Positions 44,820 to 53,562 of a stretch of 64,000 nt of DNA are shown in pieces (position 1 is the first letter of the stretch; the number at the start of each line of letters is the position of its first letter). Under the pieces are notes generated by a model. It searched no databases. It saw only the letters and a program-made list of their open reading frames with translations, and was not told the origin of the DNA. This DNA is from Planctomycetota bacterium (lineage in GTDB: Bacteria > Planctomycetota > UBA1135 > UBA2386), in the NCBI GenBank assembly GCA_028281765.1, contig JANQJF010000012.1, forward strand, positions 1-64,000, given 5' to 3'. Position numbers and translations under genes: made by a program.

Positions 44820-47267
44820 TCAGAACACGACGCGGTTCACCCGGTCCCAGCGCAGACTCAAGGGGAGCCGGCCGACCTCGTCCTCGCCGCGGTAGAACAC
44901 CGCCGTCGCCGCACCCTCGCCGAGCGAGAGCACCTCGGTCCGGCCGTCGAGAATCTTCGCGGAGCGGTTCGTGTACGCCGCCTCACCGCGCATGACCCGA
45001 AGCAGCATCGAACGCCCGTTCGCGCCGAGCACGCGCAGCCGGTCGGCGCGGTCTTTCGGGGCAGTCAGTTCGATCTGCAGATGCACGCGCCGATCGACTT
45101 CGACGACGAAATCCGTCGCGTCGCTCCCCGGCTCGACCATGCGACCCGCGAACTGGATCGAGTCGCCGATCGCGAAGACCTCGACACCGCTCTGCGGGAC
45201 GTTCTCGAATTCGAAGCTGCCGTCTTCTGCCGTAGTCACACGATCGCGCGGCACCCACTCGTCCCGTGTCCCACCGGCGACCTTCACTTCGAGCGCCGGA
45301 CGCTGGACCGTCACGTGCACCCCGGGCATCGGAGCACCGTCACGCGCGACCACGCGACCGCGCAGCGCGGGATGGGTCGCTTCTTCGAGGCGAATCGTCA
45401 GCCCGGTCGTGCCCGCACGCACGCCATCGATCGTCGCGGCCACCAGCGTCTCGGGATCGAGCGCGCGCACCACGTAGTCGCGATCGAGCAAGCCGTCGAG
45501 ATGGAAACTGCCGGCCGCATCCGTCGTGACGTATGCCCAGAACGGCCGCGGTTCGCTCGCGCGCGTCGTCTCCGCGAGCACGACGTCGCCGTCGACACCG
45601 AGCACCATCGGGTCCGCGATCCAGACGCGCGCGCCAGCCGCGGGACGTCCCGCACCATCCGTCACGATTCCGCGGATCGACAGCGGCGCTGGACCGAGCC
45701 GCAGCACGACACGCGCGGGCCAGAGCGGCTGCCCGTCGCTCCCGCACTCGGGCTCGAACACCGCCGGCTGCATGCCGGGAGCCACCGCGACGAGGCGGCC
45801 CAGGTTCCGCCCGTCGGATGCGTTCAGGTCGACCGCGAACTCGCCCCGCTCGTCAGAACGAGAGATCGCCTGCCCCGCGCTCACCCGCGCATCCGCGACC
45901 GAGACGCCGTTCGGGTCGACGACGATGCCCCGGACGACGTCCGAGGCCTCGTCCGGAGTAGAGAGCACGAGCTCGAGCAAACGGTTCGTCGCCTGCGGCA
46001 GCGCTTCGATCGTCGGCAGGTATCCACCGAGTTCGGCAACGAGCGCGCCGTTCGCGACGGCCGGCACGTCGCCGAGTTCGAACCGTCCGTCTCGGTCCGA
46101 CTTCGCACGCCACACCTGGGCGATGGAGTGGTCGAGCAGGATGTCGAGGTCCGCGCCCAGGTGCGACGGCAGGTGCACGCTGACCGCGGCATCCGCGATC
46201 GGCAGCCCGGCCTCGTCGACGACACGACCGTGCAGCTCGATGCGCGGGGCCACGACGACCATGCTGACGCTGTCCGCCTCGGTTCGCGTCGAGCCAGCGA
46301 GCACCGTGGACCAGCGCGGGTCGTTTGCACGCACGCGATCGGCGCCGAGATCGACAGGAAACTCGAACGAGCCCGAGCCATCGCTCGGACCGACGCCGGA
46401 GTCGAGCGCAACCCCGACGACCCCGGCTCCGCGCACGTCAATCACGCGACCCGCACGCATCGCCACGGCCGCCGCGACCTCGGCGGTGTCACGTGCGGAT
46501 GCCCCACTCGACTCGACGACTTCGCGCACCGAGCCGGGCGCGTCGACTCGCCCCGCCGAGACAGCGCCACCCGGCCCCTCGGGCGAAGCATCGGTCGCCC
46601 CAACCTGCAGCGGCGCAGCATCGGGATCTCCGGAGAACAACGCGACCGCGACCACGACGGTCACGACCGCCGCGCACGAAATCAGAACCAGCTTCATGAT
46701 CGACAACCCGAGTAGGAAGGACGCGAGCGACCAGCGCGGCAGCAACGGCGCGAGCGCGAGCGGCCAATCGGAGCCGTGCTCGCGGAGGAACCTCTGGCGC
46801 AACCGAGCCAGCGCGCGCTGGAGGCGACTGTGCACCGTGGCAACGGGAACGCCCTGACGCTTGGCGATCTCGCGCGGCGGAACGTTCTCGAAGAATCGCA
46901 GCAGCAGGGTCGTGCGATACGGCTCGTCCATCTCGAGCACGGCACGCACGAGAAGCTCGTGAACCTCGGCCTTGGCGACGACGTCATCCGTCGCGGGCGC
47001 GTGCCGCACGTCACGCTCTCGCAGCTCGCCCTGCGCCACGCTCCGCGACCGCCGCGCTCGCAGCACGTCACGCGACCGATTGCGCACGACCGCGCGCAAC
47101 CAAGCCGGCAACGCAGCCGCCGACTGCGGCCGCCGCTGCAACGCGGTCAACGCCGCGTCCTGCGTGACGTCCGCCGCATCGTCGGGATGCCCGACCAACT
47201 GACGCGCGAGCCCACCGAGCCAGCGGGTCTCGTGGAGCAGGAGGTCGACTTCAGCGGAGCGATTCAC
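44820..47267 (-). CDS. ECF sigma factor fused to membrane segment and carboxypeptidase-regulatory-like repeats
   Basis: 815 residues from the GTG at 47267 (TTG at 47279 is also in frame). Region 2 (DDAADVTQDAALTALQ; WLRAVVRNRSRDVLRARR) and region 4 (EMDEPYRTTLLLRFFENVPPREIAKRQGVPVATVHSRLQRALARLRQ) are clear. Residue 191 is Met, starting MKLVLISCAAVVTVVVAVALF, the membrane helix. Outside are about five carboxypeptidase-regulatory-like repeats: LHGRVVDEAGLPIADAAV, VRGIVVDPNGVSVADARV, IRGIVTDGAGRPAAGARV, LRGRVVARDGAPMPGVHV. Same plan as the protein at 774 although the sequences differ. Confidence 0.9.
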   Translation of the reverse strand: MNRSAEVDLLLHETRWLGGLARQLVGHPDDAADVTQDAALTALQRRPQSAAALPAWLRAVVRNRSRDVLRARRSRSVAQGELRERDVRHAPATDDVVAKAEVHELLVRAVLEMDEPYRTTLLLRFFENVPPREIAKRQGVPVATVHSRLQRALARLRQRFLREHGSDWPLALAPLLPRWSLASFLLGLSIMKLVLISCAAVVTVVVAVALFSGDPDAAPLQVGATDASPEGPGGAVSAGRVDAPGSVREVVESSGASARDTAEVAAAVAMRAGRVIDVRGAGVVGVALDSGVGPSDGSGSFEFPVDLGADRVRANDPRWSTVLAGSTRTEADSVSMVVVAPRIELHGRVVDEAGLPIADAAVSVHLPSHLGADLDILLDHSIAQVWRAKSDRDGRFELGDVPAVANGALVAELGGYLPTIEALPQATNRLLELVLSTPDEASDVVRGIVVDPNGVSVADARVSAGQAISRSDERGEFAVDLNASDGRNLGRLVAVAPGMQPAVFEPECGSDGQPLWPARVVLRLGPAPLSIRGIVTDGAGRPAAGARVWIADPMVLGVDGDVVLAETTRASEPRPFWAYVTTDAAGSFHLDGLLDRDYVVRALDPETLVAATIDGVRAGTTGLTIRLEEATHPALRGRVVARDGAPMPGVHVTVQRPALEVKVAGGTRDEWVPRDRVTTAEDGSFEFENVPQSGVEVFAIGDSIQFAGRMVEPGSDATDFVVEVDRRVHLQIELTAPKDRADRLRVLGANGRSMLLRVMRGEAAYTNRSAKILDGRTEVLSLGEGAATAVFYRGEDEVGRLPLSLRWDRVNRVVF

Positions 47268-47394
47268 GGCACGAAGCAAGACGGATCAGCAGACTGGTAC
47301 GATGCACCCATTTTCCGCAAATCCCCCCAGCTGAGCCCCCGTGCTGCGCGTGCGCATGCGCCTGCGCCTACGGGTGGTGCCCGTGGCCCGCCCC

Positions 47395-47498
47395 TGCCCT
47401 CTGCCGCGCCCCGTGCCCCGCGCCCGCTCCACCCAGGAGACCTCCATTTTTCTCCCCCACCGTGTCCCCAACCCCGCCCCCCGTCCGGTTCCCCCTCC
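47395..47498 (+). promoter_or_regulatory. C-rich leader before the PhoB-type regulator gene
   Basis: About nine C-runs of three to six in 104 bp, ending at the ATG at 47499. The minus strand is G-quadruplex-prone. A GGAG and a CATTTTTC stretch interrupt it. Similar to the leader at 23643-23709. Confidence 0.3.
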
Positions 47499-48236
47499 AT
47501 GCACCGGTCCCCGTTCGGCACCGACTCCCGCAACCCCACCCCCCAACGCATCCTCCTCATCGAGGCCGACACCGCGCTCCGGACCGGCCTCCTGCACACC
47601 CTGGAGCTGGCCGGATTCGCCGTAACCGTCGCGACGAACAGCACGGAAGGCGCCCCCGTCTGGGCCGAGGGATCCCACGACCTCGTGCTCCTCGACCTCG
47701 ACCTGCCGAACGTCGACACCCTGGCGCTCCTCCGCTCGATGCGCACCCAGGGGGACGAATCCGCGGTCATCGTGCTGTCCGACCGCGACGCCGCCGGGAT
47801 CGAAGCCCTCCAGCACGGCGCCGACGACTTCGTCCGCAAACCGTTCAGCCTGGCGGAACTCAAGGCGCGCATGCGCGCCGTGCTGCGACGCACCGACGGG
47901 CAAGCCCACGAACGGCAGGACAACTTCCGCTTCGGCGACCTGGAGGTCGACTTCCTGCGCTTCACCGTGCAGAACGGCGACGCCCGGCACCAGCTGTCGC
48001 GCTACGAAGCCGACATCCTGCGCATGCTGATCGATCGGCGCGGCGAGGTCGTCACCCGGAGCGACCTCCTCAAGGAAGTCTGGGGCTACGTCCATCTCCC
48101 GACGACGCGCACGGTCGACTGCCACATCGCCCGCCTGCGTCGCAAGGTCGAGGTCGACGGCGACAGCCCGGAGTACATCGCGACCGTGCGCGGGCTGGGC
48201 TACCGGTTCGATCCGCGCAGCCTGTCGCGGGCCTGA
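47499..48236 (+). CDS. OmpR/PhoB-type response regulator (orphan)
   Basis: 245 residues from the ATG at 47499. The receiver domain (about 18-135) has LLIEADT, acceptor Asp in LVLLDLDLPN, Ser in VIVLSD and Lys in VRKPFS. The DNA-binding winged helix (about 150-242) has DLEVDFLRFTV, LSRYEADILRMLIDRRGEVVTRSDLLKEVWGY and TRTVDCHIARLRRKVE, ending with YIATVRGLGYRF. No histidine kinase is adjacent. It is followed after 110 bp by a sigma-fusion gene in the same direction and is divergent from another, so it may regulate one or both. Confidence 0.93.
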   Translation: MHRSPFGTDSRNPTPQRILLIEADTALRTGLLHTLELAGFAVTVATNSTEGAPVWAEGSHDLVLLDLDLPNVDTLALLRSMRTQGDESAVIVLSDRDAAGIEALQHGADDFVRKPFSLAELKARMRAVLRRTDGQAHERQDNFRFGDLEVDFLRFTVQNGDARHQLSRYEADILRMLIDRRGEVVTRSDLLKEVWGYVHLPTTRTVDCHIARLRRKVEVDGDSPEYIATVRGLGYRFDPRSLSRA

Positions 48237-48262
48237 TCAGACATGAGCCGACAGACCTGAGC

Positions 48263-48282
48263 CTGCAGGCCCGTGCCTGCAG
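48263..48282 (+). promoter_or_regulatory. Hairpin between regulator and sigma-fusion genes
   Basis: CTGCAGGC-CCGT-GCCTGCAG is a perfect 8-bp stem with a 4-nt loop, 26 bp after the regulator stop. It is followed by AAAAGCGG rather than T, so it is not a classic terminator for plus-strand transcription. It may be an operator or an mRNA structure in the leader of the next gene. Confidence 0.3.
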
Positions 48283-48346
48283 AAAAGCGGGCCAAAACCT
48301 ACAGTTGCTGAGTCCCGAACCCCGCGCTCCGGGTAGTTCCCTCTCA

Positions 48347-50704
48347 GTGACTACGACCACCCCCATCTTCCGCGAACTCCTGCAGCACACGCGCGCCCTG
48401 CGCGCGCTGGCAGCCGAGCTCGTCGGAGATGCGAGCGCCGACGACGTCGTCCAGGAGGCCGCGATCCAGACGATGCTCGCCCCACCGAAAAGGTCGGGGC
48501 CCGTGCGCGGCTGGCTCGCGAGCGTCGTGCGCAACGTCGCGCGCAACCAACGCCGCGCGGAGCGCATCCGCCGCCAGCACGAGGAACGCGCCGCCCGGAC
48601 CGAAGCGACGCCACCGGATCGCAGCGCCGAAGACGCGGACTCGATGCAGCGCCTCACCGAGGTCGTGACGTCGCTGCCCGAGCCGTACCGCGCGACGATC
48701 CTCGCGCGCTACCTCCGCGACCAGACCCCGACCGAAATCGCCGACGCGACCGGCACGCCGCTCGCGACGGTCAAGACACGCCTTCAGCGCGGGCTCGTCC
48801 TGCTGCGCGAACGCCTCGACGAGGAAGACGCCGGCGAGTGGCGCGCGATGTTCGCCGTCGCCTTCGCGCTGAGACCGCCCCGACACACATCCAAGACCTT
48901 CTTCCGAAGCAAGACGATGAAGCTCACACTCGGCGCCGCGGCGCTCGCCCCGATCGCCATCGCACTCTGGAACGACGACTCCGCACCCCCGGCGCAGACG
49001 CAGCACGCGAGCGCGCCGGCCGCGAGCGAATCGCAACTCGCGAGCGCCGACCCGCGACCGACGACGCCGACAGCCGACGACGAGTCGAAGCCGGCCGCGA
49101 AGGAATCGACGCCGGCCCCCACGGCCCCGGCTCCTGCCGCGGTGCGCCCGCTGCTGCGCCTCGACGCCGCCGGACCGGCCGCGTTCCGCGAAGCGTTCTT
49201 GCCGACCAACCTCGGCGATTTGCTCGCATCCGAAGACGGCACCGCACTGTGGCGACCGCTGCTCACGCCGATCGAACACATGTGGCGGCAGTTCGACGGC
49301 AGCGAAGGATTCGATGCGACGCGCGACCGCGTCCTCGACTACGCAGGCCGCATCCGCGTGCTGTGGATGGTGGAGCCCGGCACCGAGGACGAGGACGACC
49401 ACGCGTACGGCGTGTTCGCGCTCGAAGCCGACGGCGCCACCGACCTGAGCGCGCTCGCCGGCGACCTGTCGCGCGTCGTGGAGCGCATCATCCCGGAGCA
49501 ACCCGTCGAACGAACGGTCGGCGACCACACGCTCGCCATGATCGGCTCGGGCCGCGAGTTCGTGACGATGCCGCTCGTCGTCGAGGGATCGGTGCTCGCG
49601 TTCTTCGGCGAGTCGGGCTCGCTCGAGCAGACGGTGCCGAAGTGCTTGCAGGCTTTGGCCGCGGACACGGACCGGCCGACCGCCCCCATCTCGTTCCAGG
49701 TCGACCTCGCGCAGCTGAAGGAGCTCGCAGAAGTGCGCTCGGAACCGGAGCTGGTCAAGGCGTTCGGACTCGAGAGCCTTCGCTCGCTGCAGGCGGTCGT
49801 GCGCGCGAACGGGCCGCACGTCGAGCTCGGACTCGAGGTCGCGTTCGGCGACGGCGAACGCGGCATCCTCGGCGCGCTGTTCCCCGACGTCGACACGCTG
49901 CCGCAGCTGCTGCGCCGCGTGCCGCGCGAGGCGACGCCGTGGCTCACCATGCCGCTGCGCCTCGACGTGCTGTTCGACGTCGTCATGGACACGGCCGAGG
50001 AGTTCGGCGAGGAGAACGTGCGCCAGGACGTGCGCAACGAGCTCGGCCTGGATCTCGGCACTGAACTGTTCGCCCACCTCAGCGGCGAAGTCATGGTGCT
50101 CGGTGACCTGTGGCGCGCGCGCGACCCCGAGCTGTTCCGCGACGGGGAAGACCCGGACCTCGGCGCGTGCGTCGCGTTCTCCCTCCGTGACGCCGCGGCG
50201 TTCGGTCGCGGCTTCGACAAGCTGCTCGCGCACTTGAAGGGCGTCGTCCACAAGCACGAGACCCGCACGGTCGAGGGCGTCGAGATCACGCGCCTCGGAT
50301 CGAGCGTCGTCGGCGGCATGCACATGGCCGTCGGGCAGGACCTGTTCGCGATGGCCTTCGGCGACGAGGGTGTCACACAGCTGGAGGCCCTGGTAACGGG
50401 CTCCGCACAATCGCCTGATAGCCGCCTGCCCGAAGCCGTGATCCGCGTGCAGCACCACGCGCCACGAGGCTGGAACGGACTCGGCCTGGCGAACTTGCGC
50501 GCGCTGTTCGGCGGCCAGGTGACGCTCGTCATGGAGATGCTCGAGGACGCTCTGCCGCGACAGATGGGCTTCGAGTTCTCGACCGACGAGACACAGGAAC
50601 GGCTCGACAAGGTGCTGCCGCTGCTCGTGCGTCACGAGCTCGACCACCTCGTGACGATGACCGGCTGGGACGAGGGGACCTGGCGACTGCGCACGCTGTG
50701 GTGA
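48347..50704 (+). CDS. ECF sigma factor fused to membrane segment and large exported-type domain
   Basis: 785 residues from the GTG at 48347. Region 2: ADDVVQEAAIQTML and WLASVVRNVARNQRRAERIRR. Region 4: SLPEPYRATILARYLRDQTPTEIADATGTPLATVKTRLQRGL. Residue 191 is Met, beginning MKLTLGAAALAPIAIALW, a short hydrophobic segment. An Ala/Pro/Thr-rich linker (about 208-260) leads to a C-terminal domain of about 500 residues. That domain, with FLPTNLGDLLASEDG, VLWMVEPG and repeated ELGLEVAFGDGERG-type strands, recalls DUF3352-like proteins; this is a weak assignment. It has no carboxypeptidase-regulatory repeats, unlike two of its relatives. Confidence 0.87.
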   Translation: MTTTTPIFRELLQHTRALRALAAELVGDASADDVVQEAAIQTMLAPPKRSGPVRGWLASVVRNVARNQRRAERIRRQHEERAARTEATPPDRSAEDADSMQRLTEVVTSLPEPYRATILARYLRDQTPTEIADATGTPLATVKTRLQRGLVLLRERLDEEDAGEWRAMFAVAFALRPPRHTSKTFFRSKTMKLTLGAAALAPIAIALWNDDSAPPAQTQHASAPAASESQLASADPRPTTPTADDESKPAAKESTPAPTAPAPAAVRPLLRLDAAGPAAFREAFLPTNLGDLLASEDGTALWRPLLTPIEHMWRQFDGSEGFDATRDRVLDYAGRIRVLWMVEPGTEDEDDHAYGVFALEADGATDLSALAGDLSRVVERIIPEQPVERTVGDHTLAMIGSGREFVTMPLVVEGSVLAFFGESGSLEQTVPKCLQALAADTDRPTAPISFQVDLAQLKELAEVRSEPELVKAFGLESLRSLQAVVRANGPHVELGLEVAFGDGERGILGALFPDVDTLPQLLRRVPREATPWLTMPLRLDVLFDVVMDTAEEFGEENVRQDVRNELGLDLGTELFAHLSGEVMVLGDLWRARDPELFRDGEDPDLGACVAFSLRDAAAFGRGFDKLLAHLKGVVHKHETRTVEGVEITRLGSSVVGGMHMAVGQDLFAMAFGDEGVTQLEALVTGSAQSPDSRLPEAVIRVQHHAPRGWNGLGLANLRALFGGQVTLVMEMLEDALPRQMGFEFSTDETQERLDKVLPLLVRHELDHLVTMTGWDEGTWRLRTLW

Positions 50705-50745
50705 GTTCGCCGCCGCGGAGCGCCCACGCGCGTCGCGCGCTCGGG

Positions 50746-50751
50746 TATGAT
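50746..50751 (+). promoter_or_regulatory. -10-like hexamer 8 nt before the beta-helix gene
   Basis: TATGAT with 8 nt to the ATG at 50760. It predicts a leaderless or near-leaderless mRNA. No -35 is visible. Confidence 0.45.
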
Positions 50752-50759
50752 CCGCGCCC

Positions 50760-51968
50760 ATGCGAGTCATGGGATTGGTGGTAGCGCCGTTCGTTCTGTC
50801 TGCTGCGATGGCGCAGTCGGTCTACGTGGTCGACGACGACGGCGGGATCGGAATCTTCTCCGAGCTGCAGGACGCGATCAACACGGCGAGCGTCGGCGAC
50901 GTCGTGCTGGTCAAGAGTGGCACCTACTCACTCCCGCACCACTCGATGTCGTACCAGGTGACGCGCGGCATCTCGGTCGTCGCCGACCTCGGCGCTTCGG
51001 TCTCCGTCGACGCGACGTTCAGCGTTCGGGACCTCCCCGCGGGCGAGACCGCGCGGGTGCGCGGGCTCCAGCTCAGCCGCAGCCTCGCGATCGTGAACTG
51101 CTTCGGCACCGCGTGGATCGAAGACTGCACGGTCCAAGCCGCCACTTTCCCGGTGGGCGCTTCGGGGTGCACGGTCTCGAATTCCGACGCGGTCGTCATG
51201 CAACGATGCTCGATCGCCGGAGCGACGTTCACCAACGCCGGCAACCCGGGCTCCGGCATCTTCGTGAACGGCTCGACACTGCACGCCTACGACTCGACCT
51301 TCACCGGCGGCACCGACATCACCGGCGGCTTCCTACCCGGACCGGGCGCCCCGGGCATGTTCCTCAACGAGTCGTTCGTGTTCGCTCAGGACTGCGAATG
51401 CTTCGGCGGCGGCGGCGGCGACGCGATCCTCTTCCAGGGCTGCAACCCCGGTGGCGCGGGCGGCGCAGGCGTCGATCTGTTCACCGCGTCGTCGACGTTC
51501 CTCCATCGCAACACGGCGACGGTCGGCGGCCCGGGTGGCACGGCGATCCCGGGATGTCCCGCCGGCGCGAACGGCCTCGGCATCGCGGCCGTGGCCGGCA
51601 GCATGGTCACGGCGCTCACGAGTTCTGCGGCGCTTCTCGAAGTTCCGGGGCCGGCACGCGAGCAACAGCCGCTGTCGCTCGACGTCACCGCAACGGCCGG
51701 CGACTCGATCGCGCTCGGGATCTCGATCGCGGCCCAGCCGCTCTACTTCGCGCCGTTCACCTCGACGCTGCTGCTCGACGCCTCGCTGCAAGCGGTCGCG
51801 ATCGGCACGGTGCCGGCGAGTGGAACGCTGTCGCTGAACCTGACGTCGTCGGCGCTGCCGACTGGGGTGGATGCGACGACGCTGTATCTGCAGGCGTTTG
51901 GGATCGGGGGTGGCGTGGCGTACTTGGGGAGTGGTGTGGGACTGACGATTCTGGGTGCGGGGTTCTGA
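50760..51968 (+). CDS. Exported right-handed beta-helix protein
   Basis: 402 residues. The signal peptide RVMGLVVAPFVLSAAMAQ is followed by YVVDDDGGIGIFSELQDAINTASVGDVVLVKSGTY, the usual opening of parallel beta-helix proteins of the pectate-lyase-like fold. Successive rungs end in N/D-rich turns (IVNCFGTAWIEDCTV, DAVVMQRCSI, TLHAYDSTF, FAQDCECFGGGGGDAI). The last ~110 residues form the beta domain shared with other exported proteins in the window. No lyase active site was identified. Binding of or action on surface polysaccharide is possible. Confidence 0.82.
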   Translation: MRVMGLVVAPFVLSAAMAQSVYVVDDDGGIGIFSELQDAINTASVGDVVLVKSGTYSLPHHSMSYQVTRGISVVADLGASVSVDATFSVRDLPAGETARVRGLQLSRSLAIVNCFGTAWIEDCTVQAATFPVGASGCTVSNSDAVVMQRCSIAGATFTNAGNPGSGIFVNGSTLHAYDSTFTGGTDITGGFLPGPGAPGMFLNESFVFAQDCECFGGGGGDAILFQGCNPGGAGGAGVDLFTASSTFLHRNTATVGGPGGTAIPGCPAGANGLGIAAVAGSMVTALTSSAALLEVPGPAREQQPLSLDVTATAGDSIALGISIAAQPLYFAPFTSTLLLDASLQAVAIGTVPASGTLSLNLTSSALPTGVDATTLYLQAFGIGGGVAYLGSGVGLTILGAGF

Positions 51969-52036
51969 GCGACGCGCGGTCTCCGTGGTGGTCGTGGTGG
52001 TAGACCACGCATTCCCAACCCCACCCAACCCGACGA

Positions 52037-52537
52037 TCAGTTGTGGATGACGATCCACACGTTGATCGCCGTCGCGAGTCCGAGCCAGACGGCGTACGGC
52101 ACGATCATCCAGCCGGCCGATCGACGCACGCGTCCGTAGAGGAACACCATGCTCACGACAGCGACGTCGAGCAGCACGATCTCCGCGAGCGCCCACGTCG
52201 GCTCGTGCAGCGTGAAGAACAGCAGCGACCACACGACGTTGAGCACGAGCTGAATCGCGTAGACGACGAGTGCGGCGCGCGCGACCGCGCCTAGCTTTGC
52301 GACTTGCCAGGTGGCGATTGCGAGCAGTACGAAGATCGTCGTCCAGACCGGGGAGAAGACCCAGCCGGGGGGTTGGAAGGAAGGCTTGCGGAGGTCGTCG
52401 TACCACGGGCCGAAGCCGAGGGAGGTGAGCCAGCCGCCGAGTGCGAGGGTGGCGAGGGAGAGGAGGGCGAAGATCACGAACTGGCGGCGCGAGGAGGCGG
52501 GCGCGGGGGTGTCGGTAGTGATTGTGGTCGAGGTCAT
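52037..52537 (-). CDS. tspO: TspO/MBR family membrane protein
   Basis: 166 residues from the ATG at 52537. Five transmembrane helices. Signature blocks: LTSLGFGPWYDDLRKPSFQPPGWVFSPVWTTIF and LVLNVVWSLLFF, W-A-x-A-E-I. TspO proteins bind porphyrins and cholesterol-like ligands and are linked to oxidative stress. The N-terminal ~25 residues are a Thr/Ala-rich extension. No tetrapyrrole gene is nearby. Confidence 0.95.
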   Translation of the reverse strand: MTSTTITTDTPAPASSRRQFVIFALLSLATLALGGWLTSLGFGPWYDDLRKPSFQPPGWVFSPVWTTIFVLLAIATWQVAKLGAVARAALVVYAIQLVLNVVWSLLFFTLHEPTWALAEIVLLDVAVVSMVFLYGRVRRSAGWMIVPYAVWLGLATAINVWIVIHN

Positions 52538-52718
52538 GGGAGGGCTTCGGTAGGCCGTGCACGGCGGGTGCAGGCGAGCTGCGCAATGGACGAATCTACC
52601 GCAGAACGCGCTCACAGGCCCGCTCGGGCTAGCGCCGGCTCCGTCACCCCCCTACCATCTGTGGTGCTCCGCGGCGCCGCGCTCACGGCCGCCGCTTCAC
52701 TCACCACCGTTGATCCGC

Positions 52719-53282
52719 ATGACGCGTTCGCGCAACATCGAAGAGGACGTCTGGCCCGAGCCGGAGCCGCGTGTGGCTCGTGGCGAGACGGTTCGGCCGC
52801 GGCCGATCGAAGAGGACATTTGGCCGGCGCCGGAGGTGGTGGCACCCAAGATCACACGCCGGCACCTCGCACGGGCGGCGATCATGGGATTCCTCGTCGG
52901 TGCCTCTGCCGGATGGATGGCCTGCAGCTTCACGACCCGTTCCGAGAATACTGTGAACGAATCGAGCAACACAGGCACGGCGACGATCGATCCGCTCCTG
53001 GCATTCGCACGAGAACTCGCCCCGCAGCCGCCCTCAACGTGGACGCGAAAAGTCGGCCAATACTGCCGGGCACTCGACCGCTTCCCTGAGGATGAGATCC
53101 TCTGGCGCGGCGTCTCGTCGATGTGCCAATACCTAGCGTCCGACGGGGACCGTGAACGCCGTGATCACGTGAGTGCCGGTTCCGCAATCTCGAACGTGGT
53201 GCGGCGCCTCGACGCCCCGTCGCAACTCGACTCTTCTCTCTCCGCCTCGGTCGAGAGACTCCGCGTCCGACTGGGCCTGTAA
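52719..53282 (+). CDS. Membrane-anchored protein with duplicated IEEDxWPxPE motif
   Basis: 187 residues from the ATG at 52719. The N-terminus has two copies of a short acidic motif (NIEEDVWPEPEPR at 6-18, PIEEDIWPAPEVV about 20 residues later), then KITRRHLARAAIMGFLVGASAGWMACS, a Tat-like or membrane helix with an RR pair. The rest (about 115 residues) is outside or cytoplasmic and unrecognised; KVGQYCRALDRFPEDEIL suggests helices. Its stop overlaps the next start (TAATG), so the genes are coupled. No family assigned. Confidence 0.65.
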   Translation: MTRSRNIEEDVWPEPEPRVARGETVRPRPIEEDIWPAPEVVAPKITRRHLARAAIMGFLVGASAGWMACSFTTRSENTVNESSNTGTATIDPLLAFARELAPQPPSTWTRKVGQYCRALDRFPEDEILWRGVSSMCQYLASDGDRERRDHVSAGSAISNVVRRLDAPSQLDSSLSASVERLRVRLGL

Positions 53283-53545
53283 TGCAGGGCACCGGCATCG
53301 ACGGCCCGGACCAAGTCGAGGAAGGCTCGACCTCTCCGATCAAGATCGACTGCCCGGGGGTCGACGAGATCGTGGTCTACCTGCCCTCGACCGGAGAGGA
53401 GTTCGAAGTCGACGCCAAGAACGGAAGCGCCACATTCGAATTGCCTGCGGGGCTGACGGCGGGCTCCACGATCGAAGTCGCCGACAAGTCGAACCCGAAC
53501 CGCTCTCACACCATTTTCGTCACGACGCCCACTTCTCCTCCGTAG
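53282..53545 (+). CDS. Small protein, possible Ig-like beta sandwich
   Basis: 87 residues starting in the TAATG overlap. No signal peptide is visible. Alternating beta-strand pattern (TSPIKIDCPGVDEIVVYLPS, ATFELPAGLTAGSTIEVAD, SHTIFVTT). Could be a filamin/Ig-type single domain. Function unknown. Confidence 0.55.
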   Translation: MQGTGIDGPDQVEEGSTSPIKIDCPGVDEIVVYLPSTGEEFEVDAKNGSATFELPAGLTAGSTIEVADKSNPNRSHTIFVTTPTSPP

Positions 53546-53562
53546 CTCGACGGATCTCAACG

